From contig CP092879.1 in NCBI GenBank assembly GCA_030710605.1, forward strand, positions 44,025,151 to 44,089,150: a stretch of DNA of 64,000 nucleotides, written 5' to 3'. The notes below the pieces were generated by a model. The model saw only the letters and a list, made by a program, of their open reading frames with translations. It searched no databases and was not told the DNA's origin. Both the position numbers and the translations under genes were made by a program. This document shows positions 43,750-55,610 of this stretch, piece by piece (position 1 is the first letter of the stretch; each line of letters starts with the position of its first letter). This stretch comes from Cordylochernes scorpioides (taxonomy: Eukaryota; Arthropoda; Arachnida; Pseudoscorpiones; Chernetidae).

Positions 43750-44984
43750 TCAACTGATGGGTGGATGTTCAATTGTATGGATCTTGTGTTGAACAGCAAT
43801 CCTTCCGATGTAAGTTTCATGCTGGCTGAACAATGCTTGATTTTCTTTAAGTAATTGATTAAGCTCTTTTTGCTGAACAGATGGAAGATGCGTTTCAGGA
43901 GATATATAAAAACATTCATTTCCTTTAACATACACCGCTTTGTCTTTTGTGTCAATTATTAATCCAATTTTTCCTGCTACATCAAGTCCAATAAGCAATG
44001 GATAGCTAAAGTTTTTCACTACATGAAGCTTACACCCGACAAGTTTAGAATGGATTTTCAAAAATACTTCTACTGATCCTAAAGTATATGCAAAACTATC
44101 TACTTGTTTAATTTTGATTCTTACGTTTACATTCAATTTTAACTTAAGTTGTTTTAAAGCGAACAGCTCATTAATGAAATAGTTGACCCGGTATCAATAA
44201 AAGATGAAACTGGAATATTATTAAGTAAAACTTCAATATTAACAAATCTATAAGGAAAATTGGTATTTACTATGCAGAGTGAATCAGCTATGGTTTGTTT
44301 AACATCTGTGGTGATATTAGTTGCTTGGTGTTTAAGCTTGTCTTTATAATTAGGATCATAATCTTTGCAATCACTTATCCAATGTTTAAAATAAAATCCT
44401 TTTTTCCTACAAATAGGACACCAATATGGGCAATTTTTTGAGATTGTAGGTGTAGTTATATTAAAAACCTTGGTTTTACTTCTCTGTTGTTGCCTTATTT
44501 GATTATTGTTTTGTTCAATCTCCATGGCAATCTGCATCCAATGTGATGGATCTTTAGGCTGGGCTGTTACGAGATAATTTTTCCAATCTAATGGCAATCC
44601 ATCCGTTAACATTTTTAGCTTCTCGACATTATTGAGGCTTGTTTGATTTAATAATCTAATTTTATCTCTAAAATAATCTTCCACGGTTTCTTCTTTTTTA
44701 AGTCTTCTTTTTGATGCTGCAACTATAGGGCTTTCAACTTTATAACCAAAGCGCTGAATTAATTTGAGTTTAACAGTATCCCATTTTTTAATGGATGCGT
44801 TGCTCAATATTTCATCAGCAAACCATTCTAAAGCATCTTTTGATAAATAATAAATTAGATTATTGATTCTATCGACTTCATCTAGTTTACTAGTTTCCAA
44901 ATCATATAGTTTAAGCCATGATTCAGGCCGAATTGAACCTTCATCACCGCTAAATTTCTCTAATTTGTTTACATTTACTGCCAT
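43750..44984 (-). pseudogene. gag: Gypsy 2 gag and protease
   Basis: ATG at 44984. The capsid-like part includes KLEKFSGDEGSIRPESWLKL and VEDYFRDKIRLLNQTSLNN. A single unusual zinc knuckle (CPICRKKGFYFKHWISDC) follows, then retropepsin VSSFIDTGSTISL with DTG. A one-base deletion right after the protease motif (about 44155-44170) shifts the frame. The rest of the protease (KNFSYPLLIGLDVAGKIGL) continues to 43750. Confidence 0.88.
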
Positions 44985-45060
44985 TGTACTTACTTTTTCT
45001 TTCGTCGAAGCCTTTTTTAATTTATATTTTTATCCTTTCGTAGCTGCGCCAAATATTTTA

Positions 45061-45279
45061 TGTAACGTTTTATTTTTGCTTTAACTTTTAAAGAAATGTT
45101 TTATTTTAAATCTTTATCTAATTTGTTTGTTTTAAATAAAGAGGCAAATTTACCATGTTGTTGTTCTTTTGTTTATTAATTGTTCTTTTTTTCCAATGAT
45201 GATAAGAGTTATTGATCACACATTAAAAATCAATGAAAAACCAATTACAAAATTAATTACAAAATTCAGAAACGTGTCA
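45061..45279 (-). repeat. 5' LTR of Gypsy 2
   Basis: 219 bp with the same ends as the partner. The primer-binding candidate lies inward at about 45040-45052. Confidence 0.93.
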
Positions 45280-45319
45280 ATATATTGAAGGCAAATATAT
45301 ATACGATGCAATTATTTCA

Positions 45320-45600
45320 CGATGCACTAGCGCGCCATCTGTTATCAAAATACGAAACTATTTTAGACGCGTATGATTCTTTTTAAAATAAAACAATTTC
45401 TACTGCCCTTACTGCAATGGAAAATTAATGGGATGGCCTGGCTCATCAGTGGTGAACCCTTCCAGCGGTTTCGCCAGTTTATAATCTACCATACCGCTGT
45501 ATTTTATTAATTTTTCCATTGCAGTAAGGGCAATAGAAATTGTTTTATTTTAAAAAGAATCATACGCGTCTAAAATAGTTTCATATTTTGATGACAAATA
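45320..45600. mobile_element. Foldback MITE with CTGATGAG core
   Basis: Inverted arms of about 95 bp (TATCAAAATACGAAACTATT...ACTGCAATGGAAAA and its complement, ending at ATTTTGATGACA) surround a centre with the conserved block on the minus strand (AAACTGGCGAAACCGCTGGA; GTTCACCACTGATGAGCCAG). It is the most complete member of this family in the window. Confidence 0.8.
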
Positions 45601-45872
45601 TATATACTAAAGGTATAGTAAAAACTCTCTCCTTGAAGACCTCTATTTGCAGAGGAGTTTTCGCTTATAATAGATGAGCAAATTGATAAAATTTCAACTT
45701 TGGAGATGAAAGGTAGAGCTTATGCTACATTTCGTTCTATTGTTAGCTTCTCAATGTATTTAGAGACAAGTTAAACAGAAATCTGTACTATCTATTCATT
45801 TTTTCTGTCGCCTTAGTGTCAGATTGAAACAAATATAACTGTACTCTTTGTGTGTATTCTCTTGTTCAAAAG

Positions 45873-48800
45873 AACTACAAGACATTACCGATTGTAGAGC
45901 ATATGATAATTGTTCAAGCCATGTACTTGGTTTCCAGGAGCAATGGGCCTTCAGTGAGTGCATGATTGGAGAACGCCACACTGTTGCATCAGGTAAAGAT
46001 AAAGTCTGCAACCAGGAGACTTGTCCAAAGATGGGAACGGTGAGTTAGTACAAGTATTTAGTTTAATACATTTTAGTAAATTTCTACACTTTTCTGTAGT
46101 TTGAATAAACATTGATAAAGTAGTTTTTATAAATACATTATATATGTTTTGAAAATAGAGTAATCCATAAATAAATCTTTAAATAAAATGGCATATATTG
46201 GATCAAAATATCATTTATTTTACCAATATTTCAGTTGGCTGAACGCCAACCTTTATCAAGGTATTATAACATTTTAATGTGTGTCAACAACAAAAATTTA
46301 GTGCTGAGTTTGTTCACTTGCTCTCTATATTATTTGTTTATCTGTATATTTATTTTGTACCACATGGTTTTTCTAATTTTAAATATATATAATTTTTTGG
46401 CCAATTTGATTATCACCCCTTTTATCTATTTTTTTAATTTTGATGACCAGTCATTTTTGATAAGCAAAATAAAATATATATTTATGCCATTTTTGTTAAT
46501 TTGCATTTCAACAACTTGTGCAAACACAACTGGTGAATCTCTATTTTCAATCTGGGTAAGATTGACCTTCCCCCATTTTTTTTTTCAAATTCAACATTTT
46601 TCCTTCTTTAGAAAATCTTACAATTGAACAAAATACTAGTTTTATCATATTGAATATGTTGTTTAAATACAATTTATTGATTACGAACCTATTTTATCGT
46701 TACAGATCATGAAATGCCTGAAGAATCTCTGCGATGCAATTAAGGTGAGCTCGAATATTTTATCATTAAACAATTTTATACATATATTATTGATATCAAT
46801 CTCCTGGATATTAATCAAACAAATGCAACAGGTTTTATATGTTTCTATGTACTCCTATAGAAGGACAGAGATGCCCGAAAGCTCGAGATTACGTTTAATA
46901 AAGAAACTCATCTCCAGAAACCTATAGCATTTGTTTGATATATTATTTATATTTACATTATCTAAATAATATTGAGAACAGAAAGAAACACTATAAAGGA
47001 ATGACAATACATCCAGATGGCACAATAACCTATAGGACATGCAACGATTATCCTGGTTTAGAACTAACACCTACTCACATATTCTCATGCCCAGCAATGG
47101 CCGCAGCCTTGCAGAAAATTGACATGGACCCAGAGCAGCAGCTTTACACACCTAAGATAGAGGACATTGTGACTGCTGTGATAAAGATGTATGGGGACAT
47201 CTGAGGCTTTTCATTGGACACGATAACAACAAGAACAGAAAGAAAACAGAATTTATAATTTATGGACTTTATATAAGTCATAAAATCACCAAAAAGTTTT
47301 AAAAACTTTCGAAAATATTTTTTATTCAATTAATGATCAAAAAATAAAAATCTCTCTCTTTTAAATTATAGATATTTCATTAACGCTAATAGAGATCTTA
47401 TAATATTAATAATCATAATTGAAATTCCTTTACTCAGTATATTGTAGCAAAGTGTTTTTTTTTTAATTTTATGTATAGATTATTAATTTTGAAGTTTATA
47501 TATTTTTTATTACTCTGCGGAAACTTCTCTCATTGCTTCTCTTGTATTTTATCAATTTAAATTTGTGCTGGCCTCAAATAAATTGCCGTGTCATCCTGAA
47601 GTTTGTCTTTCCTATTTTTCTACGCTACAATATAAAATAAAAATTAGTTTAAAAAAACATCTTTGCGGCACAAAGATTCCATAGTTGTTGAACATTTTGA
47701 TTTTTAAATGTTTTTCTCTAGTCTTATATTAGTGAAGGGAGCCAGTAAAGATCNNNNNNNNNNNNNNNNNNNNNNNNNNNNNNNNNNNNNNNNNNNNNNN
47801 NNNNNNNNNNNNNNNNNNNNNNNNNNNNNNNNNNNNNNNNNNNNNNNNNNNNNCAACACATATACATGTAATATGCTTGAATTACCCAATCATTTGAAGT
47901 TTATTTTTAAAGGGTGTAAAACTGTTTTGTGGATATGTGAATTTCAGATAATATATTGAACCTATAGTTTTCAAATTATGGAATTTTGTATATACGCCTG
48001 TATATCATTTGAATTAAAAATGCTTTTTCGATGAACTTTATATGGTTGTTACAGGACCGATTTGCCGCAAATGGAGACAGCAATGTAAGTATGGTTGATT
48101 CTCTAACTCTTTAGAGAATTTGACGGTAATTTGATTACAGAAAGTCGCCAAGCGAAAAGCCAATGACTTCAAGGTATCTATCCATTTTATATCTGACATA
48201 CAACACAACACAAACACTACCCCACTCTACCTCTATCATATACCTTCCTAAAAACCTTTTCATACAAATGCTTAATATTATATTTATGTTAAATATATAT
48301 AATATATTAAGAACTAGGCATCTCATTATCGTGAAACTGAAAGTTGCTGATGGCCTGCGCCATCTATCGGAATAAATATAAACTATTCATTGATTTTTAA
48401 TTATTCCAGAATTGTCCAAATACCCATTTTTAATTAATAAAGAAAAGCTAACCACGTACGCGCTTCGGGCTTAAGAAAAAGGCATCTCCTTATCCTGCAA
48501 CTGAATATTGCTGATGGCTTGCGCCATCTATAGCGCCATCTTGCGCCATCATAAACTTTCAGTTGCACGATAAGGAGATGCCTTTTTATTAAGCCCGAAA
48601 CGCGTACGTGGTTAGCTTTTTTTGATTAATCAAGAATGGGTATTTGGCCAATTCTGGAATATTTAAAAAATCAATGAAAAGTTGATATTTATTCCTAAAG
48701 ATGGCGCAAGCCATCAGCAACTTTCAGCTCCACGATAAGGAGATGCCTTTTTTTTAAATTTATAAACCTTATCCCAGTACAACGTTACATTTGTACTATT

Positions 48801-50017
48801 TTTTTTCACATACATAATATATCTTTAATTAGTACAAAATACAATTCAATATGAAGTGTTATAAATGTGTTTCTACTAAAATAAACAAATTCTCATTTTC
48901 TAATTTCAAATTAAGCATATAAACATGTTTAATATATTGGGTTATATTTTCTTTAAATCTACAATACAGTGTGCTACAGGCTAATCTTCTAATATGTAAA
49001 TAGAAATGTTTCTGTGTGTAATCGTATATAAGACATGCTTCACTTCATATAATTAAGTGGTATAGTGTTTTAGATATCGTCAAATTCAAAAAAATCAAAA
49101 GGATAAGTTTCTTTATCAAACTTTGTATTACATAAATTTATGCAATACAATATAATGCGGCTTATGATTGTAGAACGACATTTGTAAATTATCCCGCATG
49201 TGTTTCTTTTGAACGAAAAATCGAAATTTATTTTAAGGAAAAATAACGATTATTTCTAACCTTAGGGATGAAGTATGATAGGATAGATTGTGAAGAGTAA
49301 TGATGAACGGAAAAGTAAAGTGTCCAGGGATGGGAAATATGCGTTGAGGCTTATCAGCCTTTCGACAGGAATAACATAATAATAAAAAACTGATAAATAA
49401 ACTTATCCCTGAATGGTTATTCAATTTATTTGATTGATCATAGAGGATTAATATCCTATATAAAGAGTCAATTAATATGCTTCATCTAAAACAAACAAAA
49501 AAGTGAATTTTCGAAATATCTTTTTCATCTGTACCATATTACTAGATATTTGATACCATTAAAGATTTAATAATGGTGTTGATTAATATACAGTCGAATA
49601 TGGATAGTTCCTAGCCCAAGGAACCAAAATAAATTTCGAATTATCCAAAATATCGATTTAAAAACGGAAATTATATTTATAGGAAATTCTAGGGTCAAAG
49701 AAAAATATTTAAATTAAAGACGTTATCGAATTGGGGATGTTTTTTAATTATCCGTGTTATACTGTACTTCGAAAGCTTGCCTTTTTAATTTCAAAATAAT
49801 AAAAAAACTGAACGCGTTCAAAGCTATATATATGTTAAGTCTCGTTCTATAGGTTATGCATTTAATAATAAATTATAGTAATACCATATTAACATATATG
49901 ACAATATTATTTATTAATCTCTTGGTATAGATAAATTCTAACAAATGTACTTTGTTTCAGAACTGCGCAATGAAATGTGCTGGAAGCAAGAACTGCGCAC
50001 CTATCAAAGTGGATTAA
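45873..50017 (+). CDS. Cysteine-rich small protein gene, 3' five exons
   Basis: Exons: 45873-46039, 46706-46744, 48055-48084, 48141-48173 and 49961-50017 (stop TAA). Each intron has GT...AG ends; donors are GTGAGT, GTGAGC, GTAAGT and GTATCT. Acceptors are TTACAG or TTTCAG for the last four exons. The joined frame stays open, and all four internal junctions are phase 0. The first exon here begins in phase 1, so at least one upstream exon (start codon, probably a signal peptide) is missing. The encoded part has ten Cys: five in the first exon (CRAYDNC, SECMIGERH, KVCNQETC), two in the second (KCLKNLC) and three in the last (NCAMKC, KNC). Exons of 30-39 bp are unusually small. Likely secreted and disulfide-rich; I recognise no family and infer no activity. 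The N gap in intron 2 may hide another exon. Confidence 0.6.
46989..47231 (+). mobile_element. LINE A-family 3' end in intron 2, 14-bp target duplication
   Basis: Flanked by AGAACAGAAAGAAA (46975-46988, 47232-47245). The frame has HYKGMTIHPDGTITYRTCN, LELTPTHIFSCPAMAAALQK and PEQQLYTPKIEDI, and the end is GACACGATAACAAC. Same strand as the host gene. Confidence 0.92.
47754..47853. other. Assembly gap (100 N)
   Basis: Exactly 100 N within the second intron of the cysteine-rich gene. Confidence 1.
48316..48748. mobile_element. Foldback MITE in intron 4
   Basis: Inverted ends AGGCATCTCATTATCGTG and CACGATAAGGAGATGCCT enclose two inverted halves of about 180 bp. Each has GCTGATGGC(C/T)TGCGCCATCT, CAAATACCCAT and AAGCTAACCACGTACGCG. 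A second palindrome nests at the centre (48480-48600). Relatives are 19125-19255 and 50445-50600. Confidence 0.8.
49150..49315 (-). repeat. Dispersed repeat copy (minus) in intron 4
   Basis: Reverse complement of the 6555-6735 type: ATAATGCGGCTTATGATTGT ... CTTAGGGATGAAGTATGA ... GAAGAGTAATGATGA. Confidence 0.75.
49591..49764. mobile_element. Pogo/Tigger-like MITE in intron 4
   Basis: Ends CAGTCGAATATGGATAGTTC and TTAATTATCCGTGTTATACTG, flanked by TA. Related to 34914-35086, more diverged. Confidence 0.75.
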
Positions 50018-52599
50018 TCTCAAAGATTGGCAGACGATAAATATGCTTAGTTGAACCAAACGATAAAATAAAACACTCTTCTGATTTGCACTTGATGTAA
50101 ATAAGTATAAAGTAGATAGTGATCACTAATAAAACGACTGAAGTGATGTTTATGTGTTAATCATGTCCAGGTTGTTGAGGAACAATTTGAATTTGTCGCT
50201 CTATAATTGTCACACAATCTAATAGACTATTTTATATGAAATTGTTCATTGTGAAACAAATAACTACTTCAGAAATCAGAAATATATTTTCATATAGCTT
50301 TAGTATCTATCTATAATTATTTAATTGATATTTAACTACACTATATAAAAGACAAAAACTTAAAGAAGTATATTTTAGTATTCAGCGTCTTTGTGTGTAT
50401 CCCTCTACAGGGATACATAGAAACATAACATAACTATTATGAAAATGACATCTCCTTATCGTGCAACTGAAAGTTTCTGATGGCTTGCGCCATTTATCGT
50501 AATAAATATCAACTATTCTCGTTGATTTTTAATTATTCCAGAATTGACCAAATACCCATTCTTGATTAATCAAGAAAAGCTTATCACGGACACGTTTCGG
50601 GTTGTTGGCCCTCATCATCGTGGTGCAAGCTATACCTCAACGACCAAAAAATTGATCATTCAGGCATCCTATGACATAACTATGTTAATATAAATAATAA
50701 AAACATAATTATGTTTCTATGTACTCCAGTAGAAGGGCAGAGATGCCTGAAATCTCGAGATAACGTTTAATAAAGATAAAGAAACTAATCTCCAGAAACC
50801 TGTAGCATTTGTTTGAAAACAATGATCTACTGCCCTTAATGCAATGGAAAAATATTAGAAAGTTCTGGATCATCAATGGACAACTTGTAAATAGTTTATA
50901 TTTTCAAACACAGATGACGCGTTATTTTTTTTGTTTGAAGAAAAATATTCACAATTTCTGATTTATTCTAATTTTGTTCATAGCCGCTGTTAATGTAAAA
51001 ATATTGAAATACTTTCTAATGATATTACAGATTTTAAAAAAATCTTCTCAATTTAACTCTTTTTTTTAATAAATTGTAAATAAACATAACACAGAGCAAC
51101 AACAAATTCAATTTATTTTTAAATTTGAATTTTAGGGTTGATTTGTCGTTTAACTTAATCAATATCGTTAACATTTTGTGTGAATATTGAAAGTATTTTA
51201 ACGTTTGGGAAATAAATCTAAAGACTTTACCCATTTATTGAAATTAAAGATACTTCGGCCAGTAAATCTTTTTATTACCTCGACGTTTCGACAGAAATAT
51301 TTTGTCCTCGTCAGGAGCAAACAAAAATTAAAACATTTGACAAGGCGTTAAAATCATTCTAAGGCTCCAAGGGCGTTCTCACGTGATATTCCAAATTTTG
51401 TACAACATCTAAAACCCATTGTTATTGGTTTATACATGTTTTTAATTTTCTTATTTCAAATATACAGGGTATAGGCTATGATATTCATGAGGGATAGTTA
51501 GCGTTTACATTTACTGTTAGTAAACCACGTGTGTGTGTCAACAACTTCCGAAAGAACACTCATGAAGAAAACTTGAGAAAGTGTCAAAGGTTATGTATGT
51601 ATGTCTTCAATAAAGGTCACTGTGTATCAGCTATATTTCAGAGTTATTGTCTCAATCCCGATATATATGCTAAAAGGTACAACTTCCTTAAGTTTTGTCC
51701 ATGAATGCAGTTTAAAATTATGCTAACAATGTACCAAAGATTAGTTTAATTACTTGAAGTCATTAATAGGGTGAGATTTGCCCAAGTAGGGAGGGGGGCA
51801 TAAAAACGAATATCTTAATTTTTTAAATAATCAATCGAGGATCCGGGTTGATGAAAATCTCTAGTGTATAGTATCATGGTACGTATAGCGTTATGGAGAG
51901 GGAAAGACGCTTGTTTTCTTATAAAAATAATCGCCTAAAATCAGTTTTTATCTCTTTCCAACAAGCTTCGATTAGCATTCAATATTGAAAATGCTAACGT
52001 AGCTTTTAAGACATTGATGCTGTTAAAGAATTAGAGAAATAAGAAAGAGAGGAAGATGTGCAATGAGATGGCTAGAAGGGGTCAAGAAAACTACTGGAAG
52101 GTCACTAGATGAGTTGCAAGTGATTGTCAGTAATAAATAAAATTGAAGAACATTTGTTCATACATTATGAAGATAGAGATTGCCTGGCTAGCATTCATAG
52201 ATCTAGAATTAAAGACACTTCTGCCAGTGAGAGAGAACATAAAAGGATTCATTGGCCGAAATGTCTTTAATTATAGAACTATTTGTGCATATAGTTACCA
52301 AATGACAAACTCAACACGATTAAGGTTAAGAAAAACTTATCTTCTGGCAGTTCTGTTGCCAACCTATGGCGAGGTATCCCGGAAGAAGAAAAGTATAGGA
52401 ACTTTATAGAAGATATGGTTGAGAATTATAAATTAATGCTAAAACCTTTATACCTACACTTAATTATCTGTTATTCAATAATTAGTGTGGGATCCAATCT
52501 AAATATTCGATCCCTACATAAATATAAAATTTGCTTCCATACAACACACATTAATTAAAAAAATAATAATTGGTTTCTAGAGATGAGTTTATTTTCATT
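50018..52599. other. 3' flank and intergenic stretch with repeat fragments
   Basis: 50445-50680: MITE related to 48316-48748 plus the TTTCGGGTTGTTGGCCCTC module. 50715-50820: a repeat with TCTATGTACTCCAGTAGAAG and CTCCAGAAACCTGTAGCATT, also at 46847-46935 and 52600-52770. 51245-51375: hairpin-MITE fragment. No supported coding region; an 88-codon frame at 52143-52409 has no other support. Confidence 0.6.
50067..50072 (+). promoter_or_regulatory. Polyadenylation signal of the cysteine-rich gene
   Basis: AATAAA 50 bp after the stop codon, on the same strand; the first such signal after the last exon. Confidence 0.7.
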
Positions 52600-53394
52600 T
52601 TTATTAACGCAATCTTAAGCTTTCGGGCATTACTGACTTTCTACAGGAGCACATAAAACGAATAAATGCCGTTTATTTACTTCTATAGAAGGGCTTAAAT
52701 ACCCGAAAGCTTTAGATTTCTTTAATAAAAATAAAAAGAATCTCACCTCCAGAAACCTGTTGTAGTATTTAATTACATATCTAGAAGAATTTTAAAAATC
52801 AATTGTGTGCGAGATACAACACATAAATAAAATTTATTTCACTCTAAATTCAAGTCGATATTGAAGATTTTTTATTACACTATTTTTGTTTAAATTTTAA
52901 AGTTTTATTTTTCAATTGCATCAGGTCCAAGAATAGGAGCCACAAAAAGACTTAAAACCTCGCCGGTTTGTACCATTAAATGGAACATATCAATTTGTTT
53001 ATTTGAAGGTGAATGTGAATCAAATTGTAATCGCTTATATCACACAAGGAATAAAATATTGCAAACGATTTTAAAAAGTACACCAATGAGGAAACAATAA
53101 AAACCCACGTAATTCAGTTGAGATGTAATAATTACAAAGGAAAACTGCCCTACTTAGAAAAAAAATATATTTTATTGTATTCCTTATCACGAGGTTGTTG
53201 AAGAAAGGAGTTTCCTTGTTGGTTGCTTGCGACATGAAATCTTCCTCTATCCTAAGTCCATCTTATGCCGCTTGAACATATATATTTGTCTATGGAAAAG
53301 ACAGAATATAAACCACATCTATTTATTTTATAAAGTTTTAACTGAATTTAAACAAGATTCATATAGTTATCACAATAAAACATTAATAATAATA
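52600..53394. other. Gene-free stretch
   Basis: 52600-52770 holds the TTCTATAGAAGGGC...CTCCAGAAACCTGT repeat. The rest is AT-rich without a credible frame. Confidence 0.55.
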
Positions 53395-53600
53395 ATAATA
53401 TAAAGCAATAACACGCCATCTATAGACAGCAAATGGAAACATTAAGACGCGAATGTTTCCTTTAAACATAACAAGCTTCTACTGACCTTACTGCGATGAA
53501 ACAATATTGGAAGGACTTGACTTATCAGTGGTGAACTCTCCCAGAAGTTTCGCCAATTCAATTTACCAGATGTCCAATTTTATCTGCCTTAGCCCTGTAC
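53395..53600 (-). repeat. Member of the GGCGAAAC/CTGATGAG repeat family
   Basis: Minus strand: AATTGGCGAAACTTCTGGGA, GTTCACCACTGATAAGTCAA. The plus-strand left end has GCAATAACACGCCATCTATA. Confidence 0.72.
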
Positions 53601-53630
53601 TTATATTAATTATAATTACTAGAAAGTTAT

Positions 53631-53816
53631 CCCGCCCAGAAGTCCTCCTCTACGTGGCGAAGAGGGAGAAGCAGCACAAGTAAGGGACTGTCATGTAAGG
53701 CGAAGTAAGGTGTCATGAGCCCCGAGCCGCTACGGTAACCATGAACAGGGAACTCTGAAATGTGGCTGACTAACGGGGCAATGACACCTCCCTTTCCATG
53801 TGGACAAGACACCACC
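53631..53816. mobile_element. 186-bp GC-rich insert with 13-bp target duplication
   Basis: Flanked by perfect ACTAGAAAGTTAT repeats (53618-53630, 53817-53829). The insert is much GC-richer than its surroundings (CCCGCCCAGAAGTCCTCC ... CCATGTGGACAAGACACCACC), has no poly-A tail and no domain I recognise. A perfect 13-bp duplication indicates insertion by LINE-type target-primed reverse transcription. It may be a short retrocopy of an RNA or a LINE 5' end. Confidence 0.75.
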
Positions 53817-53829
53817 ACTAGAAAGTTAT

Positions 53830-54307
53830 AAATATAAAATATGTTTTGTTATAACAACACATTGATTCATAAATATTAATGAGACAATGATTACCAAGAC
53901 GTGTATATAAGAAAAGGAATCCTAATAGAATGAATTTCAATGGATTTGTCTCAAACGTTTCATAGATGTTTCAACAAAATGCTTCTTAGAATAAGGACTT
54001 GAGATTTATCATCTACACAGTTCATTCTTGAATACATAAATAATTTGAATAACAAGATTCATCATTTTAAATGAGTTTTTCTTTTTCGCCTCACATATAA
54101 CCAAAATATCAACATAATTTGACAAATAAAGTTCAAAGCTATATTCACCTTGAGATGTAGATGGTTTTTTTTTTGTTTAGTGGTTTACATGGTACTGTAG
54201 AATAAACCAGAACGTGTTTTCATTAAAAGCTGACCCTTTTATTTTGGTAAGGTGATATAAAAAAAAGAATAACCGGCACGAGAGTGCATTGGCTGGAATA
54301 AATTATA
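53830..54307. other. Gene-free AT-rich stretch
   Basis: No coding region or repeat recognised. Confidence 0.5.
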
Positions 54308-54444
54308 TAGAAAAATAAAACGGAGATTGAAGAGATGTCCTTATCAGATAATGAACTCCGATACTATATACTCCAATTAAAGAACAAATCTTTTTGAAAC
54401 TTTGCACAAGATACTCCTCTTCAATCTCCGTTTTTATTTTTCTA
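54308..54444. mobile_element. Small MITE, 137 bp
   Basis: Inverted ends of about 27 bp: TAGAAAAATAAAACGGAGAT and its complement ATCTCCGTTTTTATTTTTCTA, continuing inward with TGAAGAG. Non-coding. Only this copy was noticed. Confidence 0.75.
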
Positions 54445-54824
54445 TTTTAACTAGAAGAGTTTATTTAGTCAATAAATTATATGTTAACAAAAATATACAA
54501 AACAATATTGATATGTTTAATAAGTAAATTATTTATAAAAATATTTATATGAGTCTATGTCGGCTGTGACAATATTATAGAATATATTTCATACTTTTCC
54601 ATTAATTTATGGCCAAAGGTTTGTATATCTTTGATGTATATCGCTGGTTATGAAAGTTTGTGTATCACTGCGTTATTCACTAAGAATCCAAAGTCATAGA
54701 GAGCACTGAATTTTATCGAATTCAAAACTAACCATTTGAATATTCCCTACAAAACATTCTACAAATTCTTCTCTTCATATATTTACCTTTTTTTGTATTT
54801 ATAATATTTAAAATCATTAGCAAA
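54445..54824. other. Gene-free AT-rich stretch
   Basis: No coding region or repeat recognised. Confidence 0.5.
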
Positions 54825-54961
54825 TTCCGCAGCCTTGCAGAAAATTAACATAGACCCAGAGCAGCAGCTTTACACATCCAAGATAGTGGGCATTGCTGCT
54901 GCTGTGATAGAGATGCATGGAGACATCTGAGGCTCTTCATTGGACACGACAACAACAACAA
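54825..54961 (+). mobile_element. LINE A-family 3' end, very short
   Basis: 137 bp covering only the last codons (PEQQLYTSKIVGIAAAVIEM, then GDI-stop) and the GACACGACAACAACAACAA tail, flanked by TAGCAAA (54818-54824, 54962-54968). Confidence 0.85.
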
Positions 54962-54968
54962 TAGCAAA

Positions 54969-55610
54969 GCTCTATAGATATTTATATAAATGTCACGATT
55001 AATAAAAGATAGGGGATGCCATGCCGGCATTCATATTTCTTTAGAAAATAGACACCTCAGCCAGATAAATTTTTATTTTCTCAACGTTTATTAAAAGTCT
55101 TTTGTCTTCGACATGATCGCGTGAGAACGCCCTTGCAATGTCAGAATAATATTTAACGCCTTGCCAAATGCTTTATATTATCCTGAAGAAGACAAACTTT
55201 TTTTTGAAACGTTGAATACAATTTTATATGGCCAAAATGTCTATTTTTAAGAAACATTAATACAAGGGTCTTCAAGATAAAAGCTAAAGCACTGTCAACC
55301 AAAGAACACACATTTTCCTCTTCAATATTATAATAAAATAAGGAATACTCCTGTAAGGGGAAACAATAAATTATTCTCCAATCAAAGTTTGAAATGAAGT
55401 TTTTCCTTTCATCTTTTGGAGCGTTGAGTCATAGACAAATTGAGGAAAAATGGAATGGGTAGTCAAATACAGTAAATAAGGAAAAACATTGAACATAATA
55501 TAAAATATTAAAGTGAAATTCAATATTCAAATTCAATTGTCAAAAATATTATATTTTCTGATTATTTCTGTGATGAATAAATTTACAAAAGATAGAGAAA
55601 AAATATATAT
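54969..55610. other. Gene-free stretch before the right duplicate
   Basis: 55045-55250 is a hairpin-MITE fragment (CTCAACGTTTATTAAAAGTC, CGCCTTGCCAAATGC). The rest is AT-rich without a coding region. The duplication boundary, or the edge of the LTR-flanked element, lies at about 55611. Confidence 0.6.

Larger units (their letters stand above)
41117..45279 (-). mobile_element. Ty3/Gypsy LTR retrotransposon 2
   Basis: 4163 bp with LTRs of 223 bp (41117-41339) and 219 bp (45061-45279) that start TGTAACG and end CGTGTCA, flanked by ATAT (41113-41116, 45280-45283). The LTRs differ by a 4-bp indel and about two substitutions. A primer-binding site candidate TGGCGCAGCTACG lies about 8 bases inside the 5' LTR, and a purine tract GCCGAGGGATA precedes the 3' LTR. 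The order on the minus strand is gag, protease, RT, RNase H, integrase, with no envelope. Two frameshifts and two stops break it despite near-identical LTRs. Confidence 0.95.
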
